Part shown: positions 1 through 8,590 of the stretch, one piece after another
Position numbering within the stretch: position 1 is the first letter of the stretch
Layout of the letters: each line of letters opens with the position of its first letter
Assembly (NCBI GenBank): GCA_025961275.1
Contig: JAOQNJ010000001.1
Span: 1,447,353-1,511,352, forward strand
Source of the DNA: Providencia alcalifaciens
GTDB taxonomy: Bacteria > Pseudomonadota > Gammaproteobacteria > Enterobacterales > Enterobacteriaceae
Length of the DNA: 64,000 bases
Direction of reading: 5' to 3'
The notes under the pieces: model-generated
What the model was told of the DNA's origin: nothing
Seen by the model: the letters and a program-made list of their open reading frames with translations, nothing else
The model's database searches: none
Position numbers and translations under genes: made by a program

Positions 1-491
1 CCACGGCTAAAAATCACCTCACGTGTTTCTTGAATCAATATATTATTATATTTAGAAAACCGGCTTAAGGCGTCTGCTACCTCTTTTGGAGGTTCGCTAT
101 TTTCACAAACTACTGTCTTTAATTCATCCAGTGCACGAGCCAGTGCTGACGTGTCGGAATCTTTAGATAAAATGGTTTTTTGCCGTTCAAACATTTGTTG
201 ATAGTCAGAAAATTGCTTTAAAAATAGACTATGTAGTGAATCATCTTTCAATACACAATATTGGCGATAGCTTCTTTCCATCTCAAGTGCGAGCCCCCCC
301 ATTGCTTCACTGCGTCGAGTATCAACGAGTGTCGTTTTATTAATTTGAGCAGCTTGGTTACTTAATTGCTCTAAGCTTTGATAGGCCTGATAAGCCAATA
401 TCAACAGTGGTAGCAATACTAACCAAAATGCCATAACAACCAATTGGCGCAGGGAGCGCGGGAACAGACGCCATTTACTCAATGCTTTCAT
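1..491 (-). CDS. glrK: Sensor histidine kinase GlrK/QseE, N-terminal part (runs off left edge)
   Basis: Reading the minus strand from the ATG at 491 gives a protein starting MKALSKWRLFPRSLRQLVVM, then a hydrophobic segment (about residues 18-33) and a periplasmic region with RRSEAM and ALEMERSYRQYCVL, all closely like E. coli GlrK (YfhK, QseE). The kinase domains lie outside the window. GlrK is the inner-membrane sensor of the GlrKR (QseEF) two-component system, which through GlrR drives the small RNA GlmY and so amino-sugar synthesis. In E. coli glrK sits just beyond purL in the same orientation; here about 24.5 kb separates them. The frame is open to the window edge, so the gene is presumably intact. 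Confidence 0.9.
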   Translation of the reverse strand, partial: MKALSKWRLFPRSLRQLVVMAFWLVLLPLLILAYQAYQSLEQLSNQAAQINKTTLVDTRRSEAMGGLALEMERSYRQYCVLKDDSLHSLFLKQFSDYQQMFERQKTILSKDSDTSALARALDELKTVVCENSEPPKEVADALSRFSKYNNILIQETREVIFSR

Positions 492-865
492 CTCACACCT
501 ATTAAAAGTGGTTCTATGGTAGCAGAACTCATCGCATTGCGTGAACACGATTAAAATTGTTCTATTTTGATTTTAAAAAAATGAGGAGCTCGCTATTTCA
601 CAGCAATGAATGTGCCAACCTGCCTTGATAACAAATAAAGGAAAAATAGAGAACTCATGTTTAATGCTTCAACTTTGTACTTCTGGACCTTTGAGAGCTT
701 GAATTTTTGATAGATTGAAAATTTGAGAACTTACTAGGATGCTGTTGAGGTTTTTATAAAAAGCACTCATCGGTGGTAACTCTATCATTGGTCATAATAT
801 GCTTATCAAAATATTAATGAGCTATTTTATATACCAAAAATCAATAGTCTCTAGCATTCTATAGC

Positions 866-1085
866 ATGTTACCTGACAACGTCTTAATGCAGCAGAATCA
901 AACATTACGCATTGGGTTACGATGCTCGTCTGGCAATACTGTGGTGCCTAGCTTATGACAATAGCAAACGTCTGCATGTCGAACTGGGGTATATTTCCCG
1001 AGAGAATATGAACAATTTTCGTTAATCAAAGTGGCTTAACAAAGTGTTCTTCACCACTAGATGTTGCCTGCCGACACCTTAATGC
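866..1085. repeat. Imperfect 25-bp direct repeat flanking an IS remnant
   Basis: Positions 866-890 and 1061-1085 match at 20 of 25 bases (ATGTT-CCTG-C-AC--CTTAATGC). They are in the same orientation and bracket the transposase remnant at 952-1039. They may be parts of a decayed element or its ends; this is inference. Confidence 0.4.
952..1039 (+). pseudogene. IS3-family transposase C-terminal remnant
   Basis: One frame reads YDNSKRLHVELGYIS and, after a shift of frame, PREYEQFSLIKVA followed by a stop at 1037-1039. Joined, this gives RLH-ELGYIS-PREYE, the usual end of IS3-family OrfB transposases (RLHSxLGYxSPxEYE). Only about 28 codons remain and the frame is broken, so this is a dead fragment. 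It marks past insertion activity at the left border of the accessory block. The rest of 492-1372 is AT-rich and shows no gene. Confidence 0.5.
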
Positions 1086-1384
1086 GATAAAGCGTATAGT
1101 ACGCGACGCTCTTTATATTAAATTTAAATAACCAAGTAAATAAAATAAATTATTTTACTAAATAACAAACAACTATGGTAATTATTTAAAACCGATATTA
1201 AATTATTCAATATTTAATTATAACTTGTGTGTTTATTATTAATGATAAATAACAGTTAATTAATCTAAATTATATGTAATGTGTATTTTAATAACTAATA
1301 TACTATTAGTTTATATAAATTCATATAAAACTATTTGTTTTAACATATGAATATCTCATGATCACATACTGATTGGAGCTTAAT

Positions 1385-2992
1385 ATGAATTGTAGTGATA
1401 AACTTATTGAGATTTTTAATTCATCATTATTCAATGTTGAATTAAAATACCATCTATCCAAGCGTGACTATATAGATTTAACGGTAAGGAGGATGAAAGT
1501 GATCTTCCAAGAAAAATTAATTCATAATGACATGTGGCTTGGACAGAATAAAGAGATTGAATTCAATGAACTATGTGAGAATATAGGCTTAATTGGTGCA
1601 TTCGATCATTCGTTAGCAATATCTATATCTACTCATTTAATTTCTGGGAATGTGATATTCACACAGTCTGACCCTATTCAGATGGATCAATATCATGATG
1701 AAGTAAACAACATGCATTGTATATATTCTATGTGTTGCTCAGAAATTGCCAATGGTACTAATGTAAAAAATTTGGAAACGACGGTCACCTATGATCATAA
1801 ACAAAAAAGATTATTACTCCATTCCCCAACCCCGGGTTCATGTAAGTTTTGGATAGGAAATGCACTCTATAATGCGTCCGTTGGTGTGGTATTGGCAAAA
1901 CTTATCATTAATAATATTGATCATGGACCTCACTGGTTTCGTGTTCCATTACGGGATAAGGAAGATGGCGTATTATTTCCAGGTATAAGTATCGTTCCGG
2001 TAGGTCCTGAGGGAGGAATGCATGGGATACAGATGGCAGCCATTCGATTTAATCAGGTGAGTATGCCTCTTGATGCGATGTTACAACGCTATTCAAAAAT
2101 ATCTTCTGATGGCGTATATCATAGTGAAATGGATCCACCGCAGCGTTATATAAATTTATTTGAAACTTTTTTACAAGAAAGACTCATTCCATTATATATG
2201 CTGGCAAAATCAGCAGCCACTGCGCTTAGTATTACCTTTAAATATTCTCAAAATAGAATAATATCCTATGAGCCCAAATATAAAACATTAATTATGGAGC
2301 CTCTATTTTGCCAACGATTATACCCTGAACTATTAAAATCGACTGCGCTTATGATTATGGGAAAGATAATTGTCAGACAGTTTGTCAATTCTTGGGGGGA
2401 TAAAAGTTCGTATAAAGAGTTGCAGACTCTAGCCTCTTCTGGAAAGTATATTGGGACATCGCTGGGTTTGGATATCCTTCGTCAGTGCCGCTTGATGTGC
2501 GGAGCTTTAGGATTTCATCATTATAATAAAATTATTACATTGCAAATTGATGCAGAGGCCGCATTAACTTATGCGGGTGATAATTCAGTGATGTCATACC
2601 AAATTGCAAAACATATGGTTAGAATCCATCGATTCAATGATCCTATGATTGTTCCCTCTAACCTAGCCCAACAAGTCGAAAAGAAAGTCGTCGCAAGCTG
2701 TCAAAATAATCCATTGTCACATGTTGCTGCACAAATATTATCTTACTCTTACGGATTAGATCTAATTATTCAGGAGATACAGAAAACCGGGATTCTAGAC
2801 GATGAAATGTTATCAGATTTAAATAATGTATTTTCACCTTATCTATCTGAGCTCCCCAGCTCTATAAACTCAACAGTAGAAAAAATAAACCACCTGATTA
2901 GTCTTATCTCAGTGCCATCTGAATTAATAACAGCCCCAATAGTGAATACTGACTATACAAAGGAGTTCACCGCAAAGTTATATACTGAATAA
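1385..2992 (+). CDS. Acyl-CoA oxidase/dehydrogenase-like flavoprotein
   Basis: A 535-residue protein resembling the middle part of acyl-CoA oxidases. Residues about 119-137 (SEIANGTNVKNLETTVTYD) match the FAD/substrate-binding signature xELGHGTNxxxLETTATYD. They are followed by LHSPTPGSCKFWIGNA (145-160), HWFRVPLRD (183-191) and IRFNQVSMPLDAML (220-233). Peroxisomal-type oxidases are longer (about 600-700 residues). The ATG at 1385 is chosen because GGAG lies 6 nt upstream; a TTG at 1373 is in frame but lacks a better site. The family oxidises acyl-CoA (or carrier-bound acyl) at C2-C3 with FAD. The desaturase gene follows 53 nt downstream, which suggests joint action on a fatty acyl chain. 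The true substrate is unknown. Confidence 0.7.
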   Translation: MNCSDKLIEIFNSSLFNVELKYHLSKRDYIDLTVRRMKVIFQEKLIHNDMWLGQNKEIEFNELCENIGLIGAFDHSLAISISTHLISGNVIFTQSDPIQMDQYHDEVNNMHCIYSMCCSEIANGTNVKNLETTVTYDHKQKRLLLHSPTPGSCKFWIGNALYNASVGVVLAKLIINNIDHGPHWFRVPLRDKEDGVLFPGISIVPVGPEGGMHGIQMAAIRFNQVSMPLDAMLQRYSKISSDGVYHSEMDPPQRYINLFETFLQERLIPLYMLAKSAATALSITFKYSQNRIISYEPKYKTLIMEPLFCQRLYPELLKSTALMIMGKIIVRQFVNSWGDKSSYKELQTLASSGKYIGTSLGLDILRQCRLMCGALGFHHYNKIITLQIDAEAALTYAGDNSVMSYQIAKHMVRIHRFNDPMIVPSNLAQQVEKKVVASCQNNPLSHVAAQILSYSYGLDLIIQEIQKTGILDDEMLSDLNNVFSPYLSELPSSINSTVEKINHLISLISVPSELITAPIVNTDYTKEFTAKLYTE

Positions 2993-3045
2993 CATTATAT
3001 TTACTTACTCTGCATACAGATTAAATAATCTATAGGAAATATACC

Positions 3046-4074
3046 ATGAACACAACCACTTTAAATATAGAAAAATCCAATGATAAAATAAAGACACAAG
3101 AAATAAGAAGCGCCATAATGAATCACTGTAAAGAATTGGAGAAAAAATATAGTATATTAAAATACCAGAATGCATTGGGTTTTGGTATTTTATCCTTTGC
3201 CATTGGCATGGCGATTATTAGTTCATTATGTTATCTAAATGGCTATATAGCCTGGTGGGCATGTGTAATAATCAATGCTCTGTGTATTTCTGTGGCGCAT
3301 GAAATAGAACATGATTTGATTCATAATTTGTATTTTAGAAAGAATCGTATAATGCATAATATAATGATGACCTTAGTATGGATTGTTCGGCCTAGTACAG
3401 CTAATCCTTGGATTAGGAGAAAAGTTCACCTTAAGCATCATCAAATATCCGGGACATATGAAGATTTAGAAGAACGATTACTTTCTAACGGCCAGCGTTG
3501 GGGATTGCTGAGGTTATGGATGATTAGTGATTTTATGGTGGCAGTTGCTGTCATAATAATTCAGGCAAAATCATGGCAAGAAAGACAGAAATTATTTAAG
3601 CAGGCGATTAAAACATTCTTTCCACTCTCATTTTTACACTCATTAATTGCATATTCATTTATTGTTTTTCATTTAATAAATGTAGTTTCCGTATTATTTG
3701 GAGTACCTGTAGCTTGGTCTGAAGTAACTTTAAAAACATTTGATTTCATAGACATATTGATGGTGATAATCATCGCTCCCAATATCCTTTGGTCATTCTG
3801 CTTACATTTTGTAAGCTCAAATATGCATTATTATGGTGATAATGAAAGTGGTAATATTATTCAGGAAACACAAGTTCTTAATCCTTGGTGGCTTTTACCA
3901 TTCAACTTATTTTGTTTTAACTTTGGTAGCACCCATGCAATACATCACTTCGTAGTCAATGAGCCGTTTTATATCAGACAACTATCAGCACCATTTGCAC
4001 ATAAAGTCATGAAAAGAATGGGGGTAAGATTTAATGATCTTAGAGCGTTCAATCGAGCGAACCGATGGGGATAA
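3046..4074 (+). CDS. Membrane fatty-acid desaturase-like di-iron protein
   Basis: A 342-residue integral membrane protein with the three histidine clusters of membrane desaturases/hydroxylases: H85-E-I-E-H89 with H93, H128-x-x-H131-H132, and H297-x-x-H300-H301, plus H254 and H261 near SNMHYYGD. Hydrophobic segments lie at about 44-80, 100-118, 160-172, 195-222 and 235-255. Such enzymes use a di-iron centre and O2 to put double bonds or hydroxyls into acyl chains. It lies 53 nt after the acyl-CoA oxidase-like gene with a good ribosome site (AGGAAATATACC-ATG), so the two are probably co-transcribed. Its N-terminus (IEKSND) resembles that of the methyltransferase at 5160 (FEKSND). Substrate and product cannot be told from the sequence. 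Confidence 0.75.
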   Translation: MNTTTLNIEKSNDKIKTQEIRSAIMNHCKELEKKYSILKYQNALGFGILSFAIGMAIISSLCYLNGYIAWWACVIINALCISVAHEIEHDLIHNLYFRKNRIMHNIMMTLVWIVRPSTANPWIRRKVHLKHHQISGTYEDLEERLLSNGQRWGLLRLWMISDFMVAVAVIIIQAKSWQERQKLFKQAIKTFFPLSFLHSLIAYSFIVFHLINVVSVLFGVPVAWSEVTLKTFDFIDILMVIIIAPNILWSFCLHFVSSNMHYYGDNESGNIIQETQVLNPWWLLPFNLFCFNFGSTHAIHHFVVNEPFYIRQLSAPFAHKVMKRMGVRFNDLRAFNRANRWG

Positions 4075-4363
4075 TAAATGGTTCTGTGGTTAAGCGTAAG
4101 CAAATCAGCAAAAGTTGCGCTGCCGATTTTTAGGCAGCCAACAGATAAAACTGTTCCGTAGACTTCACAAAGAAAACTAAATCTTTTAAGTAATGACCAT
4201 ACTTGATTGAGCGCTTTATAAAGTACAACATTTTGTTGAAAATACATTGAGCAGAATTAAGCATTTCAGCTCTATCAAGTAGACATAATTCATGAAATTA
4301 CTCACCGATGGTCGCCCTTTCATAAATTATGATGTGGATACCAATATACCGATAAGCAATTTT

Positions 4364-4465
4364 TATACACCAAATATTCATAGCCCCTAACAGCATACAC
4401 AAGTATCTGACTAGAGTAGCTAAGAGCAGCCAACAACGATATAGTTCGAAGTTTGACGGGTAATA
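4364..4465. repeat. Degenerate ERIC-like element
   Basis: Starts TATACACCAAATATTCA and ends GTTTGACGGGTAATA, with the internal pieces AAGTATCTGACTAGAGTAGC and GAGCAGCCAACAAC. This follows the order of the ERIC consensus (AAGTAAGTGACTGGGGTGAGCG then GCAGCCAAC...) but with many changes and a shorter length. Confidence 0.5.
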
Positions 4466-4756
4466 GGTGGTGCCTCACTCAACGTGTCGCCCTGTGTTTG
4501 ATAAGGCCCGAAGGCGAGTATCTATGATATTGGACGGTAGGCACCTTACTTTGGCATCATTCTTGGTTTATGTGGTATGTTCCCACCTTATTGTGGACCG
4601 ACATAATAAATTGAATGAGCAACTGAGAATTATAATGCACATACCATGCCAACTTTTAAAATTATTTTTATAATATTGAAATTTAATGATTTTTATTGCA
4701 CTTCAGTTTTGATCCTACTTTTTATGATTTTAAAATCCCCTTTCGCGCAGACCAAT

Positions 4757-4863
4757 TGTCTCCATTTACAGACACCAAATACCTATAAATATTTTAACCT
4801 TACTTTTCAGTGAATTAAGTGTCTCCAATTAGCGACACAATCATGTCGTGTTTGTCGCTAATT
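4757..4863. repeat. Repeated TGTCTCCA...GACAC motif with hairpin
   Basis: TGTCTCCATTTACAGACAC (4757-4775) recurs as TGTCTCCAATTAGCGACAC (4820-4838), 16 of 19 identical. The second copy also pairs with an inverted copy at 4851-4863 (TTTGTCGCTAATT). It could be the end of a small mobile element or paired operator sites; no function is assigned. Confidence 0.4.
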
Positions 4864-5090
4864 TTAGACAGACACAAAAAAGCAAGATTTCTCGGATAGA
4901 TAACGCGTCAAAAATAAAGTTTAACTTATCAATTCGGTGGTAACCGTGAATTTAGAATCACATGCCGAAACAAAAAACTCACGAAAAACGAACAATAATC
5001 ATTGTTAATACATTAAGTTAAAATAACAATCATACTTGTTGGCATTATATTGAGTAGATACTCATAATTTAATCTTGAATAAATACATAA

Positions 5091-5118
5091 TTATTTATTA
5101 TTTATTATTTATTATTTA
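5091..5118 (+). repeat. Heptanucleotide tandem repeat (TTATTTA)x4
   Basis: Four perfect copies of TTATTTA lie 41 nt upstream of the methyltransferase ATG at 5160, in the probable promoter or 5' leader. Repeats whose unit is not a multiple of three can change copy number by slippage and alter promoter spacing; that it does so here is inference. Confidence 0.8.
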
Positions 5119-5159
5119 TAAATTGTATTTTTAATAAAATATTTAATGGAAGGTAATAT

Positions 5160-6188
5160 ATGAATATACAATCGATTCAATTTGAAAAATCTAACGATAT
5201 GCACACTGCTCGGTATGTACTAGAACAATCTCTTGGTTTTGTTTATCAAGCAGCTTTACGCGCAGCCGCAGAACTAAAACTTGCTGACCACTTCGAAAAA
5301 GAGGCAAAAACTGTTGAGCAGCTTGCTACCGAAACAAAAACTGAAGCAAGAGTACTAAAACGGATCCTACGTGTACTCGCTTCACGAAAAATTTTTAAAT
5401 GCCTTGATGATTCACGTTTCATATTAACACCAGAGGCAACATTCTTACGATCTGATCACCCATACTCACTGCGCCAAGCTATTTTATGGTTAACCGATAA
5501 AACATTTTGGCTACCAAGTGGTGAATTTGCTCAATCAGCTCATGGTAATCATATGTTTGAAGAGATCTTTGGCACAACATTCTTTGAATATTGGGAAAAA
5601 AATGATCAACCTGACGGTTTCGATGAGGGACAAGCATCGTTATCAAAAATCGAAAATGAATTTATCTTACAAAGTTACCATTTCCCTGAAAATGCCATTA
5701 TTGCTGATATAGCCGGTGGTTTAGGTAACCTTCTGCTAACGGTGTTACAGAGAAACCCAACACTCAATGGTATTTTATTTGACCAAGAACATGTGTTAGC
5801 GAAAAACATTCTGCACGAATTAAATGATGACTCACGATGGATAATCCAAGCTGGCTCTTTCTTTGAAGCATGCCCTGAAGCCGATATTTATCTTCTTAAG
5901 TACATCACTCATGATTGGGAGGACAGTAAACTAATTGAAATATTCAAAACGATCCGTCGTGCAATGAAGCCAACATCAAAACTATTGATATTGGATTGCA
6001 TCATTCCTCTAGATAATGAGCCGCACTTTGGAAAAGAGCTCGACCTTATATGTATGAGTGTTTTTCATGATGGAGGTGAACATACTGAAGCAGAATTTAA
6101 AGATCTGTTCCTACGCGCCGATCTGAAAATTAACCGGATCATACCAACAAATAGCCATATTTCTATCATTGAGACTGTCGCTGCATAA
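5160..6188 (+). CDS. SAM-dependent O-methyltransferase (COMT-like family)
   Basis: A 342-residue protein with the layout of small-molecule O-methyltransferases. The N-terminal dimerisation/winged-helix part runs to about residue 100 (AALRAAAELKLADHF, then the RVLKRILRVLAS region). SAM-binding motif I is D183-I-A-G-G-L-G-N190. LLKYITHDWED (245-255) carries H251, which aligns with the catalytic base of the family. It acts in the cytosol on a hydroxyl of a small acceptor that cannot be predicted. It stands alone, 1.1 kb after the desaturase and 138 nt before the uhpA-like gene. GGAAGG 8 nt upstream supports the start. Its first residues (NIQSIQFEKSND) resemble those of the desaturase. A near-perfect inverted repeat follows its stop. 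Confidence 0.8.
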   Translation: MNIQSIQFEKSNDMHTARYVLEQSLGFVYQAALRAAAELKLADHFEKEAKTVEQLATETKTEARVLKRILRVLASRKIFKCLDDSRFILTPEATFLRSDHPYSLRQAILWLTDKTFWLPSGEFAQSAHGNHMFEEIFGTTFFEYWEKNDQPDGFDEGQASLSKIENEFILQSYHFPENAIIADIAGGLGNLLLTVLQRNPTLNGILFDQEHVLAKNILHELNDDSRWIIQAGSFFEACPEADIYLLKYITHDWEDSKLIEIFKTIRRAMKPTSKLLILDCIIPLDNEPHFGKELDLICMSVFHDGGEHTEAEFKDLFLRADLKINRIIPTNSHISIIETVAA

Positions 6189-6226
6189 TTATAATAGCCA
6201 TAAACAAAACATAGCATAGTGTGTTC

Positions 6227-6278
6227 ATACCCGAATAAATTCGAGTTGCTTATAGGCGGCTCGAATTTTTTCGGGTAT
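6227..6278. terminator. 19-bp inverted repeat, probable terminator / ERIC-end derivative
   Basis: ATACCCGAATAAATTCGAG (6227-6245) pairs with CTCGAATTTTTTCGGGTAT (6260-6278), 18 of 19 bases, with a 14-nt loop. The ends have the TATACCC / GGGTATA pattern of ERIC termini, so it may be an internally deleted ERIC that now ends transcription of the methyltransferase gene. Confidence 0.55.
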
Positions 6279-6326
6279 AAGCATTAAAAGCTATCTCCAT
6301 CATTGTCATAACTTAAGGCTATAAAA

Positions 6327-6953
6327 ATGATAAAAATTGCCCTTATTGATGATCACGTTGTTGTACGTTCTGGGTTTGCACAATTATTAACCCTTGAGCC
6401 CGATATTTGTATTGTTGGCCAATATGCCAGCGCTAAAGAAGCTTGGCCTCACCTTATTAGCCTTGATATTGATGTCGCTATCATGGACATTTCTATGCCA
6501 GATGAAAATGGCTTACAATTTCTGACACGATTACGTCAAAAAAAACCCGAGTTCCGCACCATCATGTTAAGTATTTATGACACGACTGCTTTTGTGCAAA
6601 GTGCATTAGATGCAGGCGCTAGCGGCTACCTAACCAAACGCTGTGGCCCAGAAGAATTAGTTCAGGCCGTACGTTCTGTCAATAAAGGCGGCTGCTATTT
6701 ATGTTCTGATGCCATGCGCGTCCTGCGCCAAGCCCCTCAACAGCGACGCGCATTGGCTGAGCTCACACCAAGAGAGCATGAGGTATTTAAACTGCTGGTT
6801 GCAGGCTTCAGCGTGAAAGTCATCGCTGAACAATTAAATTTAAGCCATAAAACCGTCCATGTGCACCGAGCCAATATTCTCGGCAAATTACAATGCGAAA
6901 ATACAATCGACCTTGTTCACTATGCGTTAGAACATAATTTAATCGCAAGGTAA
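6327..6953 (+). CDS. uhpA: UhpA-like LuxR-family response regulator
   Basis: 208 residues. The receiver domain (1-120) has the acidic pair D8-D9 and phospho-acceptor D54 (AIMDISMPDENG). The C-terminal LuxR-type helix-turn-helix is at about 140-205 (LTPREHEVFKLLVAGFSVKVIAEQLN). It matches UhpA, the regulator of hexose-phosphate uptake in enteric bacteria. It is the first gene of a tight run uhpA-uhpB-uhpC-afuA-afuB-afuC and its stop abuts the uhpB start. By analogy it is phosphorylated by UhpB when UhpC senses external sugar phosphate, and activates transport genes, here presumably afuABC since no uhpT is present. Confidence 0.88.
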   Translation: MIKIALIDDHVVVRSGFAQLLTLEPDICIVGQYASAKEAWPHLISLDIDVAIMDISMPDENGLQFLTRLRQKKPEFRTIMLSIYDTTAFVQSALDAGASGYLTKRCGPEELVQAVRSVNKGGCYLCSDAMRVLRQAPQQRRALAELTPREHEVFKLLVAGFSVKVIAEQLNLSHKTVHVHRANILGKLQCENTIDLVHYALEHNLIAR

Positions 6954-8486
6954 ATGCTAATGAGCAAAGGAACACGTCTTCTATTACAGTCTATCTTCCT
7001 TCTGTTCACTTATTCATTAATCTGGATTGGACTGTGGATTATTAGTTTTTATCTCAGTCATAGCGGCTTTCAAGCCACTCTTTTTTTTCCTCAAGGGCTA
7101 CGCATTGCCTTAATGATTATTTTATGGCGGCGCTATTGGCCCACTATCCTTTTAAGCGAATTAATCCTCAATATTTGGCTGGCACAAGAGCAATTATTAT
7201 CACAACCTATTTTGCTACTCTCTCCGTTGCTGAGTCTTGGTGTCGCCTATGTTACCCAAGATATTTGGTGGCGATATACCTTGTACTGGCAACGTTTATT
7301 ACTGCTCTTAGCCGCTGTAGCCGCCAATAGCTTACTGCATGTGGCTGTTTTTGGTTGGTTATCTCAGTTTACTGCAAGTCAATTATTTCTGACTTCATTT
7401 ACCGGTGGAATATTACTAACTCCTTTTGTCTATCTTATTTATGAATATTTGCATGCACAGCATTATCAAATGTTGTTTGATTACGGCGCACCAGATAAGC
7501 AACTGCGAACTTCTTTATTAATATGGTGTTTTCTTTTTTGCTTGGTTGGACTCAGTGCCCAAGTTTTCTTCACTCCAGAAATAGAACAATTAATTGTGTT
7601 GTTGGTTTTTATTCCAAATGTATTTATGGCTTACCGTTACGGTTGGCAAGGTGGTGTATTATCCGCGCTTTTAGGCAGTTTAATTATTACCTTTGCACGT
7701 CAATTTCATGGTGCTTTCACCGATTTACAAGAGTTGGAGATGTTTTTAAGCACCCAAGCGCTCATTGGTATTGGACTGGGTATTGCGATTAGTCGTCAAC
7801 AACAACTCGCCCAAAACTTACAGCGTTACCGTCAACGTTTAGAAGAAGAGTTAAAAGCAAGAAGAGAACTTATGCGTCAGCTCGTCCATACAGAAGAAGA
7901 TATTAAAAAAGCAATTGCTCGTGAGCTGCATGATGAGATTGGCCAAAACATTACTGCTATTCAAATACAATCAATGCTCGTTAAAAAAACGGCACCCGAT
8001 TCAATGAGCCACCAAGCGGCTGAACAAATTAATATGCTCGCTCAACAAATTCATCAATCTACGCGTCAAATGCTCCGCCAACTGCGCCCCCCCGTCTTGA
8101 ATGAAATGTCACTTGAAAAAGCCCTCGCACACCTGATTGACGAGTTCGCTTTTGCTGAGAATGGCATTCAATGTGAACTTTATTATGGATTGAGTCATAC
8201 ACCTGAGAATGAAACAGTGCTGTTTACTCTTTATCGGCTTGTACAAGAACTGCTAAACAATATCAGCAAACATGCGCGAGCGACACAGATTCAAATATCA
8301 CTTGAGCAAAACGACGATCAAATACGGCTTTGCGTGAATGATAATGGTATTGGTGTTCCATTTAGTAAACGCACAAGTGGCCTTGGCTTACGTGGGATTG
8401 AAGAGCGTATCAGTGCATTAGGCGGTGATTGGACACTCACAACACAAAATGGCACTCAAATTATTGTTAACTTGCCCACACTTTAA
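6954..8486 (+). CDS. uhpB: UhpB-like membrane sensor histidine kinase
   Basis: 510 residues. The N-terminal half has about eight hydrophobic segments (residues 8-275, MASE1-like as in UhpB). A coiled linker (285-310) leads to a HisKA_3 dimerisation box IARELHDEIGQNITAI with phospho-acceptor H326. The ATPase domain shows N-box ELLNNISKHARAT, G1 DNGIGV and G2 GLGLRGIEERI. It begins at the ATG touching the uhpA stop; a second ATG two codons on (6960) is possible. UhpB phosphorylates UhpA and is controlled by UhpC in the inner membrane. Neighbours support the same circuit here. Confidence 0.87.
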   Translation: MLMSKGTRLLLQSIFLLFTYSLIWIGLWIISFYLSHSGFQATLFFPQGLRIALMIILWRRYWPTILLSELILNIWLAQEQLLSQPILLLSPLLSLGVAYVTQDIWWRYTLYWQRLLLLLAAVAANSLLHVAVFGWLSQFTASQLFLTSFTGGILLTPFVYLIYEYLHAQHYQMLFDYGAPDKQLRTSLLIWCFLFCLVGLSAQVFFTPEIEQLIVLLVFIPNVFMAYRYGWQGGVLSALLGSLIITFARQFHGAFTDLQELEMFLSTQALIGIGLGIAISRQQQLAQNLQRYRQRLEEELKARRELMRQLVHTEEDIKKAIARELHDEIGQNITAIQIQSMLVKKTAPDSMSHQAAEQINMLAQQIHQSTRQMLRQLRPPVLNEMSLEKALAHLIDEFAFAENGIQCELYYGLSHTPENETVLFTLYRLVQELLNNISKHARATQIQISLEQNDDQIRLCVNDNGIGVPFSKRTSGLGLRGIEERISALGGDWTLTTQNGTQIIVNLPTL

Positions 8487-8590
8487 GAGAAAACACGCAA
8501 AAACTAAGACTTATTCCTAGTCTCCTAATACCTTCTCTCATCTCTTTTGTTAAAAATTTGATTACATTTTGTCGAACGGGAGACATCAAT

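Larger units (their letters stand above)
4075..5159. other. 1.1-kb intergenic region without a convincing gene
   Basis: No open frame here looks coding. The region holds a degenerate ERIC-like element (4364-4465), a set of related TGTCTCCA...GACAC motifs (4757-4863), two AACAAT...TTGTT motifs near 4991-5036 and a heptamer tandem repeat (5091-5118), the last two directly upstream of the methyltransferase. It separates the oxidase/desaturase pair from that gene. Confidence 0.6.

Noticed and set aside
3969-4247. Open frame of 92 codons on the minus strand across the desaturase 3' end
   Set aside because: Overlaps the desaturase gene, has no ribosome site and reads like a shadow frame.
4467-4673. 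Open frame of 68 codons in the 4-5 kb gap
   Set aside because: No ribosome site, no recognisable protein features, and it begins at the edge of a degenerate ERIC-like repeat.
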